DNA of 64,000 nt from Rubrobacter aplysinae (GCF_001029505.1 NZ_LEKH01000006.1:124001-188000), one strand, 5' to 3'; positions 43,327 through 51,834 are shown, counted from the first letter of the stretch. Numbers and translations: made by a program. The notes: generated from the sequence alone by a model not told the origin.

Positions 43327-44499
43327 CTAGCGGCCCCGGTAGCCGAGCATCTCTCGTAGCTGGCGCTCCTTCAACCTCCGTGGCGCGGCGCGGAACACGC
43401 GGTCACGGAGACCCGTGAGCGTAGGGCTCTCAAGCTGGCCGGCGACGCCCGCGTAACGGGATAAGAGCACGAGGGCGGCGGCCGGCGCGGCCCTGCGACG
43501 CTCGTACAGCCTGAGCCCGGCCTCGGGGGTCCCAGGGCGCGAGAGCGCGCCGCCGAGAGCCGCCGCGTCCACGAGAGCCTGTCCCGCGCCCTGGCCCAGG
43601 TTCGGGGTCATGGGATGGGCGGCGTCGCCGAGCAGGGTGACGGGGCCCGAGCCCCAGCGTAGCGTCGGGTCGCGGTCGTAGATGTCGTCGCGCCGGATCT
43701 CCTCTTCCGGGGTGGCTCGTACCAGCGCCTGTACGGGCTCGTGCCAGCCGCGCAGTAGCCCCAGCACCCGCGCCCGGCTCTCTCCGGGCACATCACGCGC
43801 CCCCTCCGGCGCGTTCTGGGTGGCAAACCAGTACACCCGCCCGCCGCCGATGTACACGCAGCCGAACCTCACGCCCCGCCCCCAGGTCTCCAGCCCCACA
43901 CCCCGGGGCACGAGCCCTCCGGCCCGGCGCGCCACGCCCCGCCAGGCGGTGTAGCCGGCGTAGCGCGGAGGGTTTTCAAAGCGCGCTTCGCGAGGCCGCC
44001 CACGCACGGCCCGCACGGTGGAGTGGAGCCCGTCCGCCCCGATCAGGACGCGCCCGCGCTCCTCGCCGCCGCCTTCCAGCACCGCCGCCACGCCGCCCTC
44101 CGTCCGGCGCAGCCCGGCCACCCGGCGCACGGTGCGCACGACGTCCCCGCCCGCCGCCGAGACGAGCGCCGAAACCAGCTCGGGCCGGCTCACGGCCATG
44201 CTATCCGCTCCCAGGCGCTCGCTGCCCGCCGGCAGCCGGAGGTCGGCCAGGGTCTCTCCGCGAGGGTCGCGGAGCAGCCCGGCGGTCGTCGGCACCCCGA
44301 GCCCGGAAGCGGTCTCGTGCAGCCCGAGGGAGTGGAGCGCGGCCACGGCGTTAGCGCCGAGCAGGAGCCCGGCCCCGGCCTCCCGCGTCGTTGCCGCGCG
44401 TTCCAGTACTAGGGGCTCGAACCCCGCGTTACGCAGGGCAACCGCCGCCGCGAGCCCCCCGATACCGGCTCCGGCCACCAGCGCTCTCTCGCAATTCAT
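43327..44499 (-). CDS. FAD-dependent aromatic monooxygenase
   Basis: 390 residues. ALVAGAGIGGLAAAVALRNAGFEPLVLER binds ADP of FAD, RVLIGADGLHSTVR is the DG motif, and VTLLGDAAHPMTPNLGQGAGQALVDAAAL the GD motif that binds FAD ribityl. This triad marks class A flavin hydroxylases such as salicylate or 6-hydroxynicotinate hydroxylases and zeaxanthin epoxidase. Substrate not evident; both carotenoid and aromatic pathways are near. Arginine- and alanine-rich codon use fits the genome. Confidence 0.86.
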   Translation of the reverse strand: MNCERALVAGAGIGGLAAAVALRNAGFEPLVLERAATTREAGAGLLLGANAVAALHSLGLHETASGLGVPTTAGLLRDPRGETLADLRLPAGSERLGADSMAVSRPELVSALVSAAGGDVVRTVRRVAGLRRTEGGVAAVLEGGGEERGRVLIGADGLHSTVRAVRGRPREARFENPPRYAGYTAWRGVARRAGGLVPRGVGLETWGRGVRFGCVYIGGGRVYWFATQNAPEGARDVPGESRARVLGLLRGWHEPVQALVRATPEEEIRRDDIYDRDPTLRWGSGPVTLLGDAAHPMTPNLGQGAGQALVDAAALGGALSRPGTPEAGLRLYERRRAAPAAALVLLSRYAGVAGQLESPTLTGLRDRVFRAAPRRLKERQLREMLGYRGR

Positions 44500-44592
44500 A
44501 GGCGCTTCATGGATGCTTCACATGTCTCGTGGGTTGCGCTGATAAGAGCCCGACGGGGCTGGCAAGAGCGAGCAAGAGGGCCTCGGTAGGGG

Positions 44593-44976
44593 CTAGATCA
44601 GGGACTTCGAGCGCACGACCTCTTTGGCGAGCGAGACGAGGTCATCGGGCTCGAAGGGCTTGCGGAGCACCTTCACAGAGCGGTGGGTGCGGCTCGCGAG
44701 CGTCTTGGCCGCCGGGTCCTTCTTGCCGGCGGTGAGGATCACGGGCACCCTGGAGGTTTTCGGCATCGCCTTGAGGCAGTGGCAGGTCTCGACGCCGCCC
44801 ATCTGGGGCATCGCCACGTCCAGGACTATGAGGTCCACCTTGCGGGTGAGGCTCTCCTCTATGGTGCTCTGGCAGTCTCCGGCCATTATGACCTTGAAGC
44901 CGGCGGTCTCCAGCGCCTGGGCCGAGCTTACTACCGAGGGGTCGCTATCCGCGAGGATTATGGTTCCGCGTTCCAC
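44593..44976 (-). CDS. single-domain response regulator (receiver)
   Basis: 127 residues, one REC domain: acidic pair in ILADSDP, phospho-acceptor Asp in LIVLDVAMPQMGG, ILTAGKKD and LRKPFEPDDL. No output domain, so it may act by protein contact or phosphate relay. No Shine-Dalgarno site precedes the GTG; TACAAT lies seven bases upstream, as in other proposed leaderless genes here. No kinase neighbours it. Confidence 0.86.
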   Translation of the reverse strand: MERGTIILADSDPSVVSSAQALETAGFKVIMAGDCQSTIEESLTRKVDLIVLDVAMPQMGGVETCHCLKAMPKTSRVPVILTAGKKDPAAKTLASRTHRSVKVLRKPFEPDDLVSLAKEVVRSKSLI

Positions 44977-44983
44977 GGCGGAG

Positions 44984-45011
44984 ATTGTACACCCGCGCGG
45001 GCTGGTGGCAA
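44984..45011 (-). promoter_or_regulatory. receiver-gene promoter
   Basis: Minus strand TTGCCA (45011-45006), 16-base spacer, TACAAT (44989-44984), then seven bases to the GTG start. Consistent with a leaderless transcript. Confidence 0.6.
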
Positions 45012-45136
45012 GGAAGTCTGAGACCATGCCGGACTCCGGCTCCACGCGCGCGGGCATGCGTTAGAATTTCCCCGTACAGCCCCGTACACGACGAGCCCCG
45101 GCTCAGAGAGCAAGGGGCGTCTCCGAGAGACGAGAG

Positions 45137-46369
45137 GTGATCGTGCAGGATCAGAAGTACTACCGCAAAGGCTTCAAGATGCGCGGCGAGATCCAGCACC
45201 TGCTGGACCGGGACTACCAGTCCGCCATAGTGGATAGCATCCGCTCCTCGGGCAACATCCTCGAAGCCGGAGACCTCACGATAACCCTGGCCGGGGAGTT
45301 CGGCTTCTGTTACGGCGTGGACCGCGCGGTCGACTACGCCTTCCAGGCCCGCGAGAAGTTCCCCGACAAGCGCATCTTTATCACGGGGGACATGATCCAC
45401 AATGCCTCCATGAACGACCGCCTCGTGGAGCTCGGCATCGAGTTCCTCTCCGAGGGCTTCGAGGGCCGCCCGGACGAGAAGTTCGACGAGATCGGGCCCG
45501 AGGACGTTGTCCTGCTGCCCGCCTTCGGCGCGCCCGTGGAGTGGGTAAACGCCCTGCGCGAGCGCGGCTGCATTATCGTGGACACCACCTGCGGCTCGGT
45601 ACTGTCCGTGTGGAAGCGCGTCACCCGCTACGCCCAGAAGGGCTTTACGAGCGTTATTCACGGCAAGTACTATCACGAGGAGACCAAGGCGACCGCCTCC
45701 CAGACCGAGAAAGAAGGCGGCAACGGCAAATACCTCATCGTGCGCAACCTCGAAGAGACGGCCCACGTCACCGACTTCATCCGGGGCGAACTGGACGCCG
45801 AGACTCTAAAGGAGCGTCTCGGACACGGCATGAGCCCCGGCTTCGAGCCGGAGACGGACCTGGTGAGCGTCGGGGTGGCGAACCAGACCACGATGCTCAT
45901 GACGGAGACGCTCGCGGTGGGCAAGGAGATCCAGAAGGCCATGCTCGACCGCTACGGCGAGGAGAACATCGCCGAGCACTTCGAGCTCTTCGACACCATC
46001 TGCTCGGCGACCCAGGACCGCCAGGACGCCCTGATGCAGCTACTGGATCAGCCGCTGGACGTAATGGTCGTGATCGGGGGCTACAACTCCTCGAACACGA
46101 ACAACCTCGCCATAATCGCGGAGGAGAAGGTGCCGCGGGCCTTCCACATCCCGGACGGCTCGTGCATAGAGGGCGACTCCATCCGCCACAAGCCCGCCGG
46201 AACGCCGCTGGACCCCGCACAGGAGATAGTAGAAGAGGGCTGGCTGCCGGACGGACCGGTGCGTATCGGCCTCACAGCCGGGGCCTCGACCCCGAACTCC
46301 CAGATCGGCCGCGCTGTGGAGCGCATTCTGGAGGCCCGCAACGTCTCCGCCGAGGAGGCGCTGGCCTGA
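45137..46369 (+). CDS. ispH: 4-hydroxy-3-methylbut-2-enyl diphosphate reductase, plant/cyanobacterial type
   Basis: Final enzyme of the MEP isoprenoid pathway, a 4Fe-4S protein of 410 residues. KYYRKGF at the N-terminus and the long length match the plant/cyanobacterial branch instead of the usual 310-residue bacterial form. Cluster cysteines are in GEFGFCYGVDRAV, DTTCGSV and DTICSATQDRQ; ligand residues HGKYYHEE and TNNLAII are also present. It supplies isoprenyl units, including those needed for the C50 carotenoids. GTG start at 45137 or 45143. Confidence 0.95.
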   Translation: MIVQDQKYYRKGFKMRGEIQHLLDRDYQSAIVDSIRSSGNILEAGDLTITLAGEFGFCYGVDRAVDYAFQAREKFPDKRIFITGDMIHNASMNDRLVELGIEFLSEGFEGRPDEKFDEIGPEDVVLLPAFGAPVEWVNALRERGCIIVDTTCGSVLSVWKRVTRYAQKGFTSVIHGKYYHEETKATASQTEKEGGNGKYLIVRNLEETAHVTDFIRGELDAETLKERLGHGMSPGFEPETDLVSVGVANQTTMLMTETLAVGKEIQKAMLDRYGEENIAEHFELFDTICSATQDRQDALMQLLDQPLDVMVVIGGYNSSNTNNLAIIAEEKVPRAFHIPDGSCIEGDSIRHKPAGTPLDPAQEIVEEGWLPDGPVRIGLTAGASTPNSQIGRAVERILEARNVSAEEALA

Positions 46370-46385
46370 ACAAGCCTGAACGGTC

Positions 46386-47018
46386 GTGATCCACTCCCCA
46401 AAGCCTCTGCCAGGTTTTCCACTCGTTATCGCCGGGGAGATTACGCAGGGCTTCCTCGACATTGGGATAGAAGACTTCCGCTTAGCAGCCGGATACGTGT
46501 ATCGCTTACCCTACGGCAGAAACGTGGATCGGGCAGACTACTCACTGGTCCTCCGCGAAGATCGCGGCACCTGTAGCACCAAGCATGCTCTGTTGACGCG
46601 CCTGGCCGAAGAACAGAACCGTAACGATGTGCTACTCACCTTGGGTATCTACGAGATGGACGCTGATAACACACCAGGGGTCGGTCCCGTGCTAGACAGA
46701 TACGGCTTATCCAAAATTCCAGAGGCACACTGCTATCTAAAGCATAACGGCGTGAGGGTGGACCTCACCCATGACGGAGGTTCGGCAGCAAAGCCTATAA
46801 ACCATTTCCTCTATGAAGAGACAATATCTCCAGCAGGAATCGGAAGCTACAAAACCACCCTACATGAACGATTTCTGGGAGGGTGGTCCGGGCTCCCAGC
46901 TTCCTGCGGGCTCGACTGGCGCGAGCTTCTGTCTATCCGCGAGGAGTGCATCGCGGCGCTCTCCGGTGGAGCCGTCAGCGGCCGCTACTGCGGAGCACGC
47001 CGCTGGCTATGTCCGTAA
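46386..47018 (+). CDS. conserved protein with transglutaminase-like Cys motif, function unknown
   Basis: 210 residues, soluble. DRGTCSTKHALLTRLAEEQ holds a Cys-x-x-x-His pair in the style of transglutaminase-like folds, with HNGVRVDLTHDG as a possible later His/Asp, and the conserved-looking end IREECIAALS. Whether it is an enzyme is unclear. Base composition to about 46880 is clearly lower in GC than the flanks, suggesting acquisition. GTG start, 17 bases after ispH. The last 44 bases overlap the convergent small gene. Confidence 0.6.
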   Translation: MIHSPKPLPGFPLVIAGEITQGFLDIGIEDFRLAAGYVYRLPYGRNVDRADYSLVLREDRGTCSTKHALLTRLAEEQNRNDVLLTLGIYEMDADNTPGVGPVLDRYGLSKIPEAHCYLKHNGVRVDLTHDGGSAAKPINHFLYEETISPAGIGSYKTTLHERFLGGWSGLPASCGLDWRELLSIREECIAALSGGAVSGRYCGARRWLCP

Positions 47019-47187
47019 ACTCCTTTGCCTCGTCGGCGCTCAACATCTCCGTGGTACCGTCCTCGAAGGAGATCTGCACCTCGTCCCCGCCCGCTCCGGC
47101 GGATCTATCGAGATAGGCCTTCACGGCGTACGCGGTACCGACGGCCGCTCCTAGCAGGGCCGCTCCCTTAAGTAGTTTACGCATCAT
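46975..47187 (-). CDS. small membrane-anchored protein, unknown function
   Basis: 70 residues: one N-terminal helix (RKLLKGAALLGAAVGTAYAVKAYL) followed by an acidic domain (EVQISFEDGTTEMLSADEAKEFTDIASGVL). The start overlaps the end of the Roadblock gene by 11 bases, so it forms a two-gene unit with it. No known family recognised. Confidence 0.65.
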   Translation of the reverse strand: MMRKLLKGAALLGAAVGTAYAVKAYLDRSAGAGGDEVQISFEDGTTEMLSADEAKEFTDIASGVLRSSGR

Positions 47188-47608
47188 CGCCCCCACTCGT
47201 CCCGGATAGCACCCGCTCTGCCTCCGGGCGGGCGTTACGCATGTCATAGAGCACGAGCCCGACCCGGGCCTCCGGCCCCGTGGTGGCGGCAAGCGTAGAT
47301 CCATCAGAGAGACGGGTAAGCAGTACGTAACCCTCCTCCGCGCGTACCCTGACCTGTGAGTATGCCTCGTGTCCGCGCTCCCGGGCCCGGCGGGTTGATG
47401 CGCTAGAGAGGGCCGAGATCATGGCTCCGGCCCGCTCTCCACCGCCCTCCACCGTGGAGGCGAGAATACCTCCCTCACCCGAGACCACGTACCCCGCCTC
47501 GACCTCTCCCGAAAGCGAACGCAGATCCTCTAGGACACGCCCGAGCCCGGACCCGCCGCCCTCGCCGCTCTCGCTGCCCTGCGTGGCGGCGTCGCCATCT
47601 TCTGTCAT
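47177..47608 (-). CDS. Roadblock/LC7-domain protein
   Basis: 143 residues. After a disordered G/S/E-rich lead of about 25, a Roadblock/LC7 fold follows: VLEDLRSLSGEVEAGYVVSGEGGILAST, then a helix and EEGYVLLTRLSDGSTLAATTGPEARVGLVLYDM. Roadblock proteins often partner a small GTPase, for example MglA in polarity systems, but no GTPase gene is in this window. ATG at 47608 is fixed by AAGGAG four bases upstream; TATAAT lies at 47656-47651. Confidence 0.8.
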   Translation of the reverse strand: MTEDGDAATQGSESGEGGGSGLGRVLEDLRSLSGEVEAGYVVSGEGGILASTVEGGGERAGAMISALSSASTRRARERGHEAYSQVRVRAEEGYVLLTRLSDGSTLAATTGPEARVGLVLYDMRNARPEAERVLSGTSGGDDA

Positions 47609-47650
47609 GCCGCTCCTTCTCCATCCGCGAAGCCGGTCTACAGGAGAAAG

Positions 47651-47656
47651 ATTATA
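47651..47656 (-). promoter_or_regulatory. -10 box of the Roadblock gene
   Basis: A perfect TATAAT on the minus strand, about 43 bases before the ATG, leaving room for its ribosome site. The -35 is not clear. Confidence 0.45.
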
Positions 47657-47708
47657 TCCGAACGTCCTCTCACGCACCCGCCGCCATTCTGGATCGCCAT
47701 ATAGTCTG

Positions 47709-47831
47709 CTATGATCTCTGCAACCTGCGCAGGACCAAGAAGAACGTCAGAGCCGCCGGTACTGACAGGTAAGCTATACGGATTGCCCACACCTCTCTGC
47801 GACTGAGGCCTTTATCGTCTCCATCGCCCAC
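47709..47831 (-). CDS. 40-residue single-helix membrane protein, unknown function
   Basis: GTG frame of 40 codons: a charged N-terminus (DGDDKGLSRREVW), one hydrophobic helix (IAYLSVPAALTFFLVL) and RRLQRS at the end, the design of a small N-in or N-out anchor peptide. GAGAGGAG stands six bases before the GTG, which supports real translation. It lies 100 bases upstream of the Roadblock gene on the same strand. Confidence 0.5.
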   Translation of the reverse strand: MGDGDDKGLSRREVWAIRIAYLSVPAALTFFLVLRRLQRS

Positions 47832-48052
47832 CACGAACTCCTCTCTAAAAGATTCTGAGTATTCTGCCCCGCCACGCTCCTCGCGGAGAGGTCAGCCAGA
47901 ATCTACCAGATCCCGTCAACCAAGCACCGTGCGGTGGGAGCGGATTTACTGTATTCGTCTTACTCCCGTTCTATGCTCCACGAGTACGAAGCGCGAGCCG
48001 TACCACCACACGCGAGGATACGCGGAAGACGTTCGAATCGGGAGGAAAGAAA

Positions 48053-48489
48053 GTGCAAAACTGGCAGACCGAGGATCTCAAATCGTCCGGGCTCGAGACG
48101 GGGCTGGCTGCCCCGTTGCTGGAGAGTCTGATGCTGAACGCCTTCGACTCCATCACGCTCACCTCCGCCCGGCCGGACACGCCCTCGGGAGACTGGCCGA
48201 TAACCTACGTCAACCCGGCCTTCGAGCTGATGACCGGCTACGGCAGGGAAGAGGCGATAGGCAACACGCCGAAGATGCTCCAGGGTCCAAAGACCGACCC
48301 GGAAGTGATAGACGTCTGGTGCGCGACATGTCCGAGGGGCGGATCTTCGAAGGCGAGACGATCAACTACCGCAAGGATGGCTCTGAGTTCGTCATAGACT
48401 GGCGCGTCATACCGGTAACCGACGACCGGGGAGATGTCCTCCAGTATCTCGCCATACAGCGCGACATCAGCGCCAACCGCAACGGATAA
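48053..48489 (+). pseudogene. PAS-domain protein interrupted by a frameshift
   Basis: GTG at 48053 with GGGAGG seven bases upstream starts a PAS protein (NAFDSITLTSARPD, PITYVNPAFELMTGYGREEAIG, NTPKMLQGPKTDPEVID). After about 48313 the frame runs into nonsense, while the rest of the PAS fold continues one frame over (RLVRDMSEGRIFEGETINYRKDG, DWRVIPVTDDRGDVLQYLAIQRDIS) to 48489. One missing base near 48313 explains it. It resembles short LOV-type proteins, but the flavin-binding Cys is absent (NTPKMLQ instead of NCRFLQ). Sequencing error or recent inactivation cannot be told apart. Confidence 0.7.
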
Positions 48490-48560
48490 TCCCCGTGACA
48501 CCTGCGATGAGGCCGCGGGCGTCACGGGTACATGCGTCCGCCAATGCCGGTGCCAGAGCC

Positions 48561-48589
48561 TTAACAATCACCGGGAAGAATGCTATATT
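48561..48589 (+). promoter_or_regulatory. tRNA-Val promoter
   Basis: TTAACA (48561-48566), 17-base spacer, TATATT (48584-48589), 12 bases before the tRNA 5' end. A strong vegetative-type promoter. Confidence 0.75.
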
Positions 48590-48601
48590 CTCTCTGTCTA
48601 A

Positions 48602-48673
48602 GGGCGATTAGCTCAGCGGGAGAGCGCTGCCTTCACACGGCAGAGGTCGCTGGTTCGAAACCAGCATCGCCCA
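48602..48673 (+). tRNA. tRNA-Val (anticodon CAC)
   Basis: Acceptor GGGCGAT pairs with ATCGCCC, discriminator A. D arm GCTCAGCGGGAGAGC, anticodon stem CTGCC/GGCAG around TTCACAC (anticodon CAC, decoding GUG), and T arm CTGGTTCGAAACCAG. The 3' CCA is not encoded. Confidence 0.97.
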
Positions 48674-48689
48674 CAGTACCGAGCCTTCT

Positions 48690-49541
48690 TTACTCCAGTC
48701 TGTACACACCCCGGGCGTTCCTGTGCAGGATCATCTCCACGGTCTCTCCGTCTAGGCCCAGGTTCCGGATGGCTTCGGCGTTCTGACGGAGGCCCGGAAC
48801 GCCGGGCCAGTCGGTGCCGAAGATCATCTTGCGGGCGAGCCTTTCGAAGTTGTGGTTGACGTAGTATTCGGGGAGCTTCTTCGGCGGCAGGCCGGAGACC
48901 TCGATCCAGACATCCTCGCGCATGGAGGCCATGAAGGCCGCGGCGTCGTACCACCAGCCACGCCCGCCGTGGGCGAGCACCACCTTGAGCCCGGGGAAGT
49001 CGCGGACCACGTCTTCCATGAGCTCCGGGTTCGCGTAGCGGTTCGTGGAGCCGGGGAAGGTGCTGGTGCCGCAGTGGAACACCACCGGTAGACCACGATC
49101 GCGGCAGATCCCGTACGCCGGGTAGAGCCGGCGGTCGTTCGGGGTGAAACCGCCATGCACGGGGTGGAGCTTGAGGCCTACGGCGCCGAGATCCGCCTGA
49201 CGCTCCAGCTCGTCGGATACCGGATGGTGGTAGTGCGGGTTGAGGTTCGCCAGCATCCGGAAACGCTCCGGGTTGTAACGCACGATGGGCAGGAGATCCT
49301 CTATCGGCTGGATGCCGGTGGCGAGCGGGCTATACTCGCAGAGCAGTATGGCAAGGTCCACGCCCTCGCCCTGCATGTAGCGGTCGAGGCGCTCGGGCAC
49401 TATCGTGCCCTCGTCGTCGTAGAGCTCGTCGAGGGGCACGTTCTTGCCGAAGCGTGCGGCCCACTCGGTCCAGGACTCCTTGAGCGTCGGGCGGCGCGCC
49501 GCGTGGACGTGGGCGTCTATTAGCGGAGTCTCTCCCAGCAC
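48690..49541 (-). CDS. amidohydrolase-2 family metal hydrolase or decarboxylase
   Basis: 283 residues, TIM barrel. Metal ligands: DAHVH, KLHPVHG, HCGTS, VLAHGGRG and FGTDWPG. The amidohydrolase-2 family includes ACMSD-type decarboxylases acting on aromatic or muconate acids. Its place behind a CoA ligase and opposite an extradiol dioxygenase fits a role in aromatic breakdown (inference). GTG start at 49541. Last gene of the unit 51731-48690. Confidence 0.82.
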   Translation of the reverse strand: MLGETPLIDAHVHAARRPTLKESWTEWAARFGKNVPLDELYDDEGTIVPERLDRYMQGEGVDLAILLCEYSPLATGIQPIEDLLPIVRYNPERFRMLANLNPHYHHPVSDELERQADLGAVGLKLHPVHGGFTPNDRRLYPAYGICRDRGLPVVFHCGTSTFPGSTNRYANPELMEDVVRDFPGLKVVLAHGGRGWWYDAAAFMASMREDVWIEVSGLPPKKLPEYYVNHNFERLARKMIFGTDWPGVPGLRQNAEAIRNLGLDGETVEMILHRNARGVYRLE

Positions 49542-49581
49542 CTAGGTTACTCCCGCGACGAAGTGTATAGGACTGAGCAAG

Positions 49582-50100
49582 CTAGCCCGAGCCGTTCATG
49601 TACTTGAGCCTGAGCGCCTGGTACTCGCGGGCGGCCATCTCGACCCACTCGGCCGAGCTGCCCCCGAGCTCTTTCTTGACCTTTGCCGGCGCTCCGGCGG
49701 CTAGGACACCGCTCGGGATCTCGGCGTCTTCTACCACCACGCTGCCGGCCGCGAGCATCGCCCCGTCTCCGACGCCGGCTCGGTTGAGGACTATGGAGCC
49801 CATGCCGATAAGCGCGGAGTCTCCGACGGTACAGCCTTCGAGCATGGAGAGGTGGCCGACGGTGACGTTGGATCCTACCGTCGTGGGCAGTCCCTCGTTG
49901 GTGTGGATCACGGAGTTGTCCTGGACGCTGGTGCCGGACCCGATCACGATCCGGTTGAAGTCCCCGCGGAGCACCGCCCCGAACCATACGCTCGCCCCCG
50001 CCTCGACCACCACGTCTCCGATGAGCGTGGCGGTCGGGGCTATGTAGGCATCGGCGGCGACGCTGGGCTCCTTGCCCTCGAAAGATAGTATGTTCGCCAA
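49582..50100 (-). CDS. gamma-carbonic anhydrase-family hexapeptide protein
   Basis: 172 residues, left-handed beta helix of hexapeptide repeats (TLIGDVVVEAGASVWFGAVLRGD, NSVIHTNEG, VGSNVTVGHLSMLEGC, ALIGMGSIVLNRAGVG). Three His for the interfacial metal are visible in IHTNEG, VGHLS and nearby, although the middle site reads GHLS where many members have GHxxxxH. May be a carbonic anhydrase or an acyltransferase-like protein (PaaY type, seen beside aromatic CoA pathways). TTG start with GGGAGG upstream. Confidence 0.85.
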   Translation of the reverse strand: MANILSFEGKEPSVAADAYIAPTATLIGDVVVEAGASVWFGAVLRGDFNRIVIGSGTSVQDNSVIHTNEGLPTTVGSNVTVGHLSMLEGCTVGDSALIGMGSIVLNRAGVGDGAMLAAGSVVVEDAEIPSGVLAAGAPAKVKKELGGSSAEWVEMAAREYQALRLKYMNGSG

Positions 50101-50150
50101 ACCCGTCTTCCTCCCCTAGATGGACCTTCGGTGGACCGTCGTTTTCACCC

Positions 50151-51731
50151 TTATACTAGCTCGTCCTCCTGGCGAGGGAACTCGAGGTCATCCGGGCTCT
50201 GCCGGAGCTTGAACCGCTGTATCTTCCCGGTGACGGTCTTCGGTAGATCTTCGGCAAACTCTACGACGTGCGGATACTGGTAGCGTTTTAGCCGTTCCTT
50301 GCACCAGTCCTGGAGCTCGCCGATCAGCCCCTCCGAGGCCTCGTGGTCCTCGCGCAGTATCACGGAGGCCTTCACCCGGGTCAGCTCGTCTACCGTGACG
50401 CCGACCGCCGCGGCCTCGATCACGGCCGGATGCTCGCCGAGCACGTTCTCTATCTCCACCGGCGAGACCCAGAGGCCGCTGACCTTGATCATGTCGTCCG
50501 AGCGCCCCTCGTACCAGTAGAAGCCGTCCTCATCCACGTGATACCAGTCTCCGGCAAACAGCCAGTCGCCCTGCATGGTAGCCTTGGTCTTCTCGTGGTT
50601 CCGCCAGTAGAAGGCTGCCGCGGAGTCGCCCTTTACAGCGAGATACCCCGCGTGTCCGCGCCCTAGCGAATGCCCCTCCTCGTCTATTATCCGGGCCTCG
50701 TAGCCGGGCACGGGCTTGCCGCTGGAGCCCGGCTTGAGCTCCTCCTCGGTATTCGAGACGAAGATGTGGAGCATCTCCGTGGAGCCGATACCATCCAGGA
50801 TCACGGAGCCGAAGGTATCCCTCCACCTGTGCCAGATGCTCGCCGGCAGGGCCTCCGCAGCCGAGGCGCAGAGCCTTATCGAGGAGAGATCGTACTCCTC
50901 CGCCCCGGGATGGTTGAGCATCGCGTTGTAAAGCGTCGGTACGCTGAAAAACAGCGTCGGCCTGTTCGCCTGCGCCGTCTCCAGTATGGCCTCCGGGGTC
51001 GGCTTCCCCGGATACAGCACCGTCGAGGCCCCGGCCCAGTAGGGGAACGAGATCCCGTTCCCGAGCCCGTAGGCGTGAAATAGCTTCGAGGCCGAGAACA
51101 CGTGATCTTCTTCAGAGATCCTCAGCACGTTACGGGCGTATGTATCGCAGGTATAGTCTATGTCGTGCTGCAGGTGTACGGCGGCCTTCGGTTTGCCCGT
51201 GCTACCGGAGCTATACAGCCAGAACGCCGGGTCGTCCCTGTGGGTATCCGCCGGGCTCAACTCCGCATCCCCGGCCTCTATGAGATCCGCCAGTCTCAAG
51301 CATCCCCCGGCGTCACCATCGGCAAGTATCAGGGTAGGGCTCGCGTCCAGATCCCGCAGACCTTCGGAGACCTTCTCGTGATGCTGGGAGTCCAGGACCA
51401 CCACCTCGGCCCGGCTGTTCTCGACGAAGAACCGGTAGTCCTCGGCCCCGAGCAGGGTGTTCGTGGGTATTGGCACGGCCCCGATACGTATCGCGGCGAA
51501 GAAGGTCACCGGGAAGGCCGGGGTGTCGTTCAGGACCATGAGCACCCGATCCTCCTGCCTTACCCCGAGGTCGAGCAGCGAGTTACCGAGGCGATTGATC
51601 CGCTCCGCAAGCTCCCCGTAGGTCACCTCTTCGCCCTCGCAGTAGATCGCAACCTTCCCGGCGCGTCCGGCCTCCAGGTTAGCGTCTACGATTCGGCTGG
51701 CGTTGTATAGCTCGGGTAATACGGTACTCAA
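50151..51731 (-). CDS. benzoate-CoA ligase-family acyl-CoA synthetase
   Basis: 526 residues. ATP-binding FWLYSSGSTGKPKAAVHLQHD; DGIGSTEMLHIFVSN, typical of the benzoate-CoA ligase branch; YWYEGRSDDMIKVSGLWVSP; and the catalytic Lys in PKTVTGKIQRFKL. Activates an aromatic acid to its CoA thioester; the precise substrate is not evident. TTG at 51731 with AGGAGG upstream gives the normal family length. First gene of a leftward unit with the gamma-CA and amidohydrolase genes. Confidence 0.88.
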   Translation of the reverse strand: MSTVLPELYNASRIVDANLEAGRAGKVAIYCEGEEVTYGELAERINRLGNSLLDLGVRQEDRVLMVLNDTPAFPVTFFAAIRIGAVPIPTNTLLGAEDYRFFVENSRAEVVVLDSQHHEKVSEGLRDLDASPTLILADGDAGGCLRLADLIEAGDAELSPADTHRDDPAFWLYSSGSTGKPKAAVHLQHDIDYTCDTYARNVLRISEEDHVFSASKLFHAYGLGNGISFPYWAGASTVLYPGKPTPEAILETAQANRPTLFFSVPTLYNAMLNHPGAEEYDLSSIRLCASAAEALPASIWHRWRDTFGSVILDGIGSTEMLHIFVSNTEEELKPGSSGKPVPGYEARIIDEEGHSLGRGHAGYLAVKGDSAAAFYWRNHEKTKATMQGDWLFAGDWYHVDEDGFYWYEGRSDDMIKVSGLWVSPVEIENVLGEHPAVIEAAAVGVTVDELTRVKASVILREDHEASEGLIGELQDWCKERLKRYQYPHVVEFAEDLPKTVTGKIQRFKLRQSPDDLEFPRQEDELV

Positions 51732-51834
51732 AACGACCAATCCTCCTAACACTCGCGCCCTGGCTGGACTACCTCGAATCCCTATCCGCCCGGGCTTCCC
51801 CGCCGCCCCTGTTTTATGCTCTCCATGCATAGCC

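Noticed and set aside
48053-48489. Photoactive LOV protein
   Set aside because: The flavin-adduct Cys is missing in the NTPKMLQ segment, and the frame is broken.
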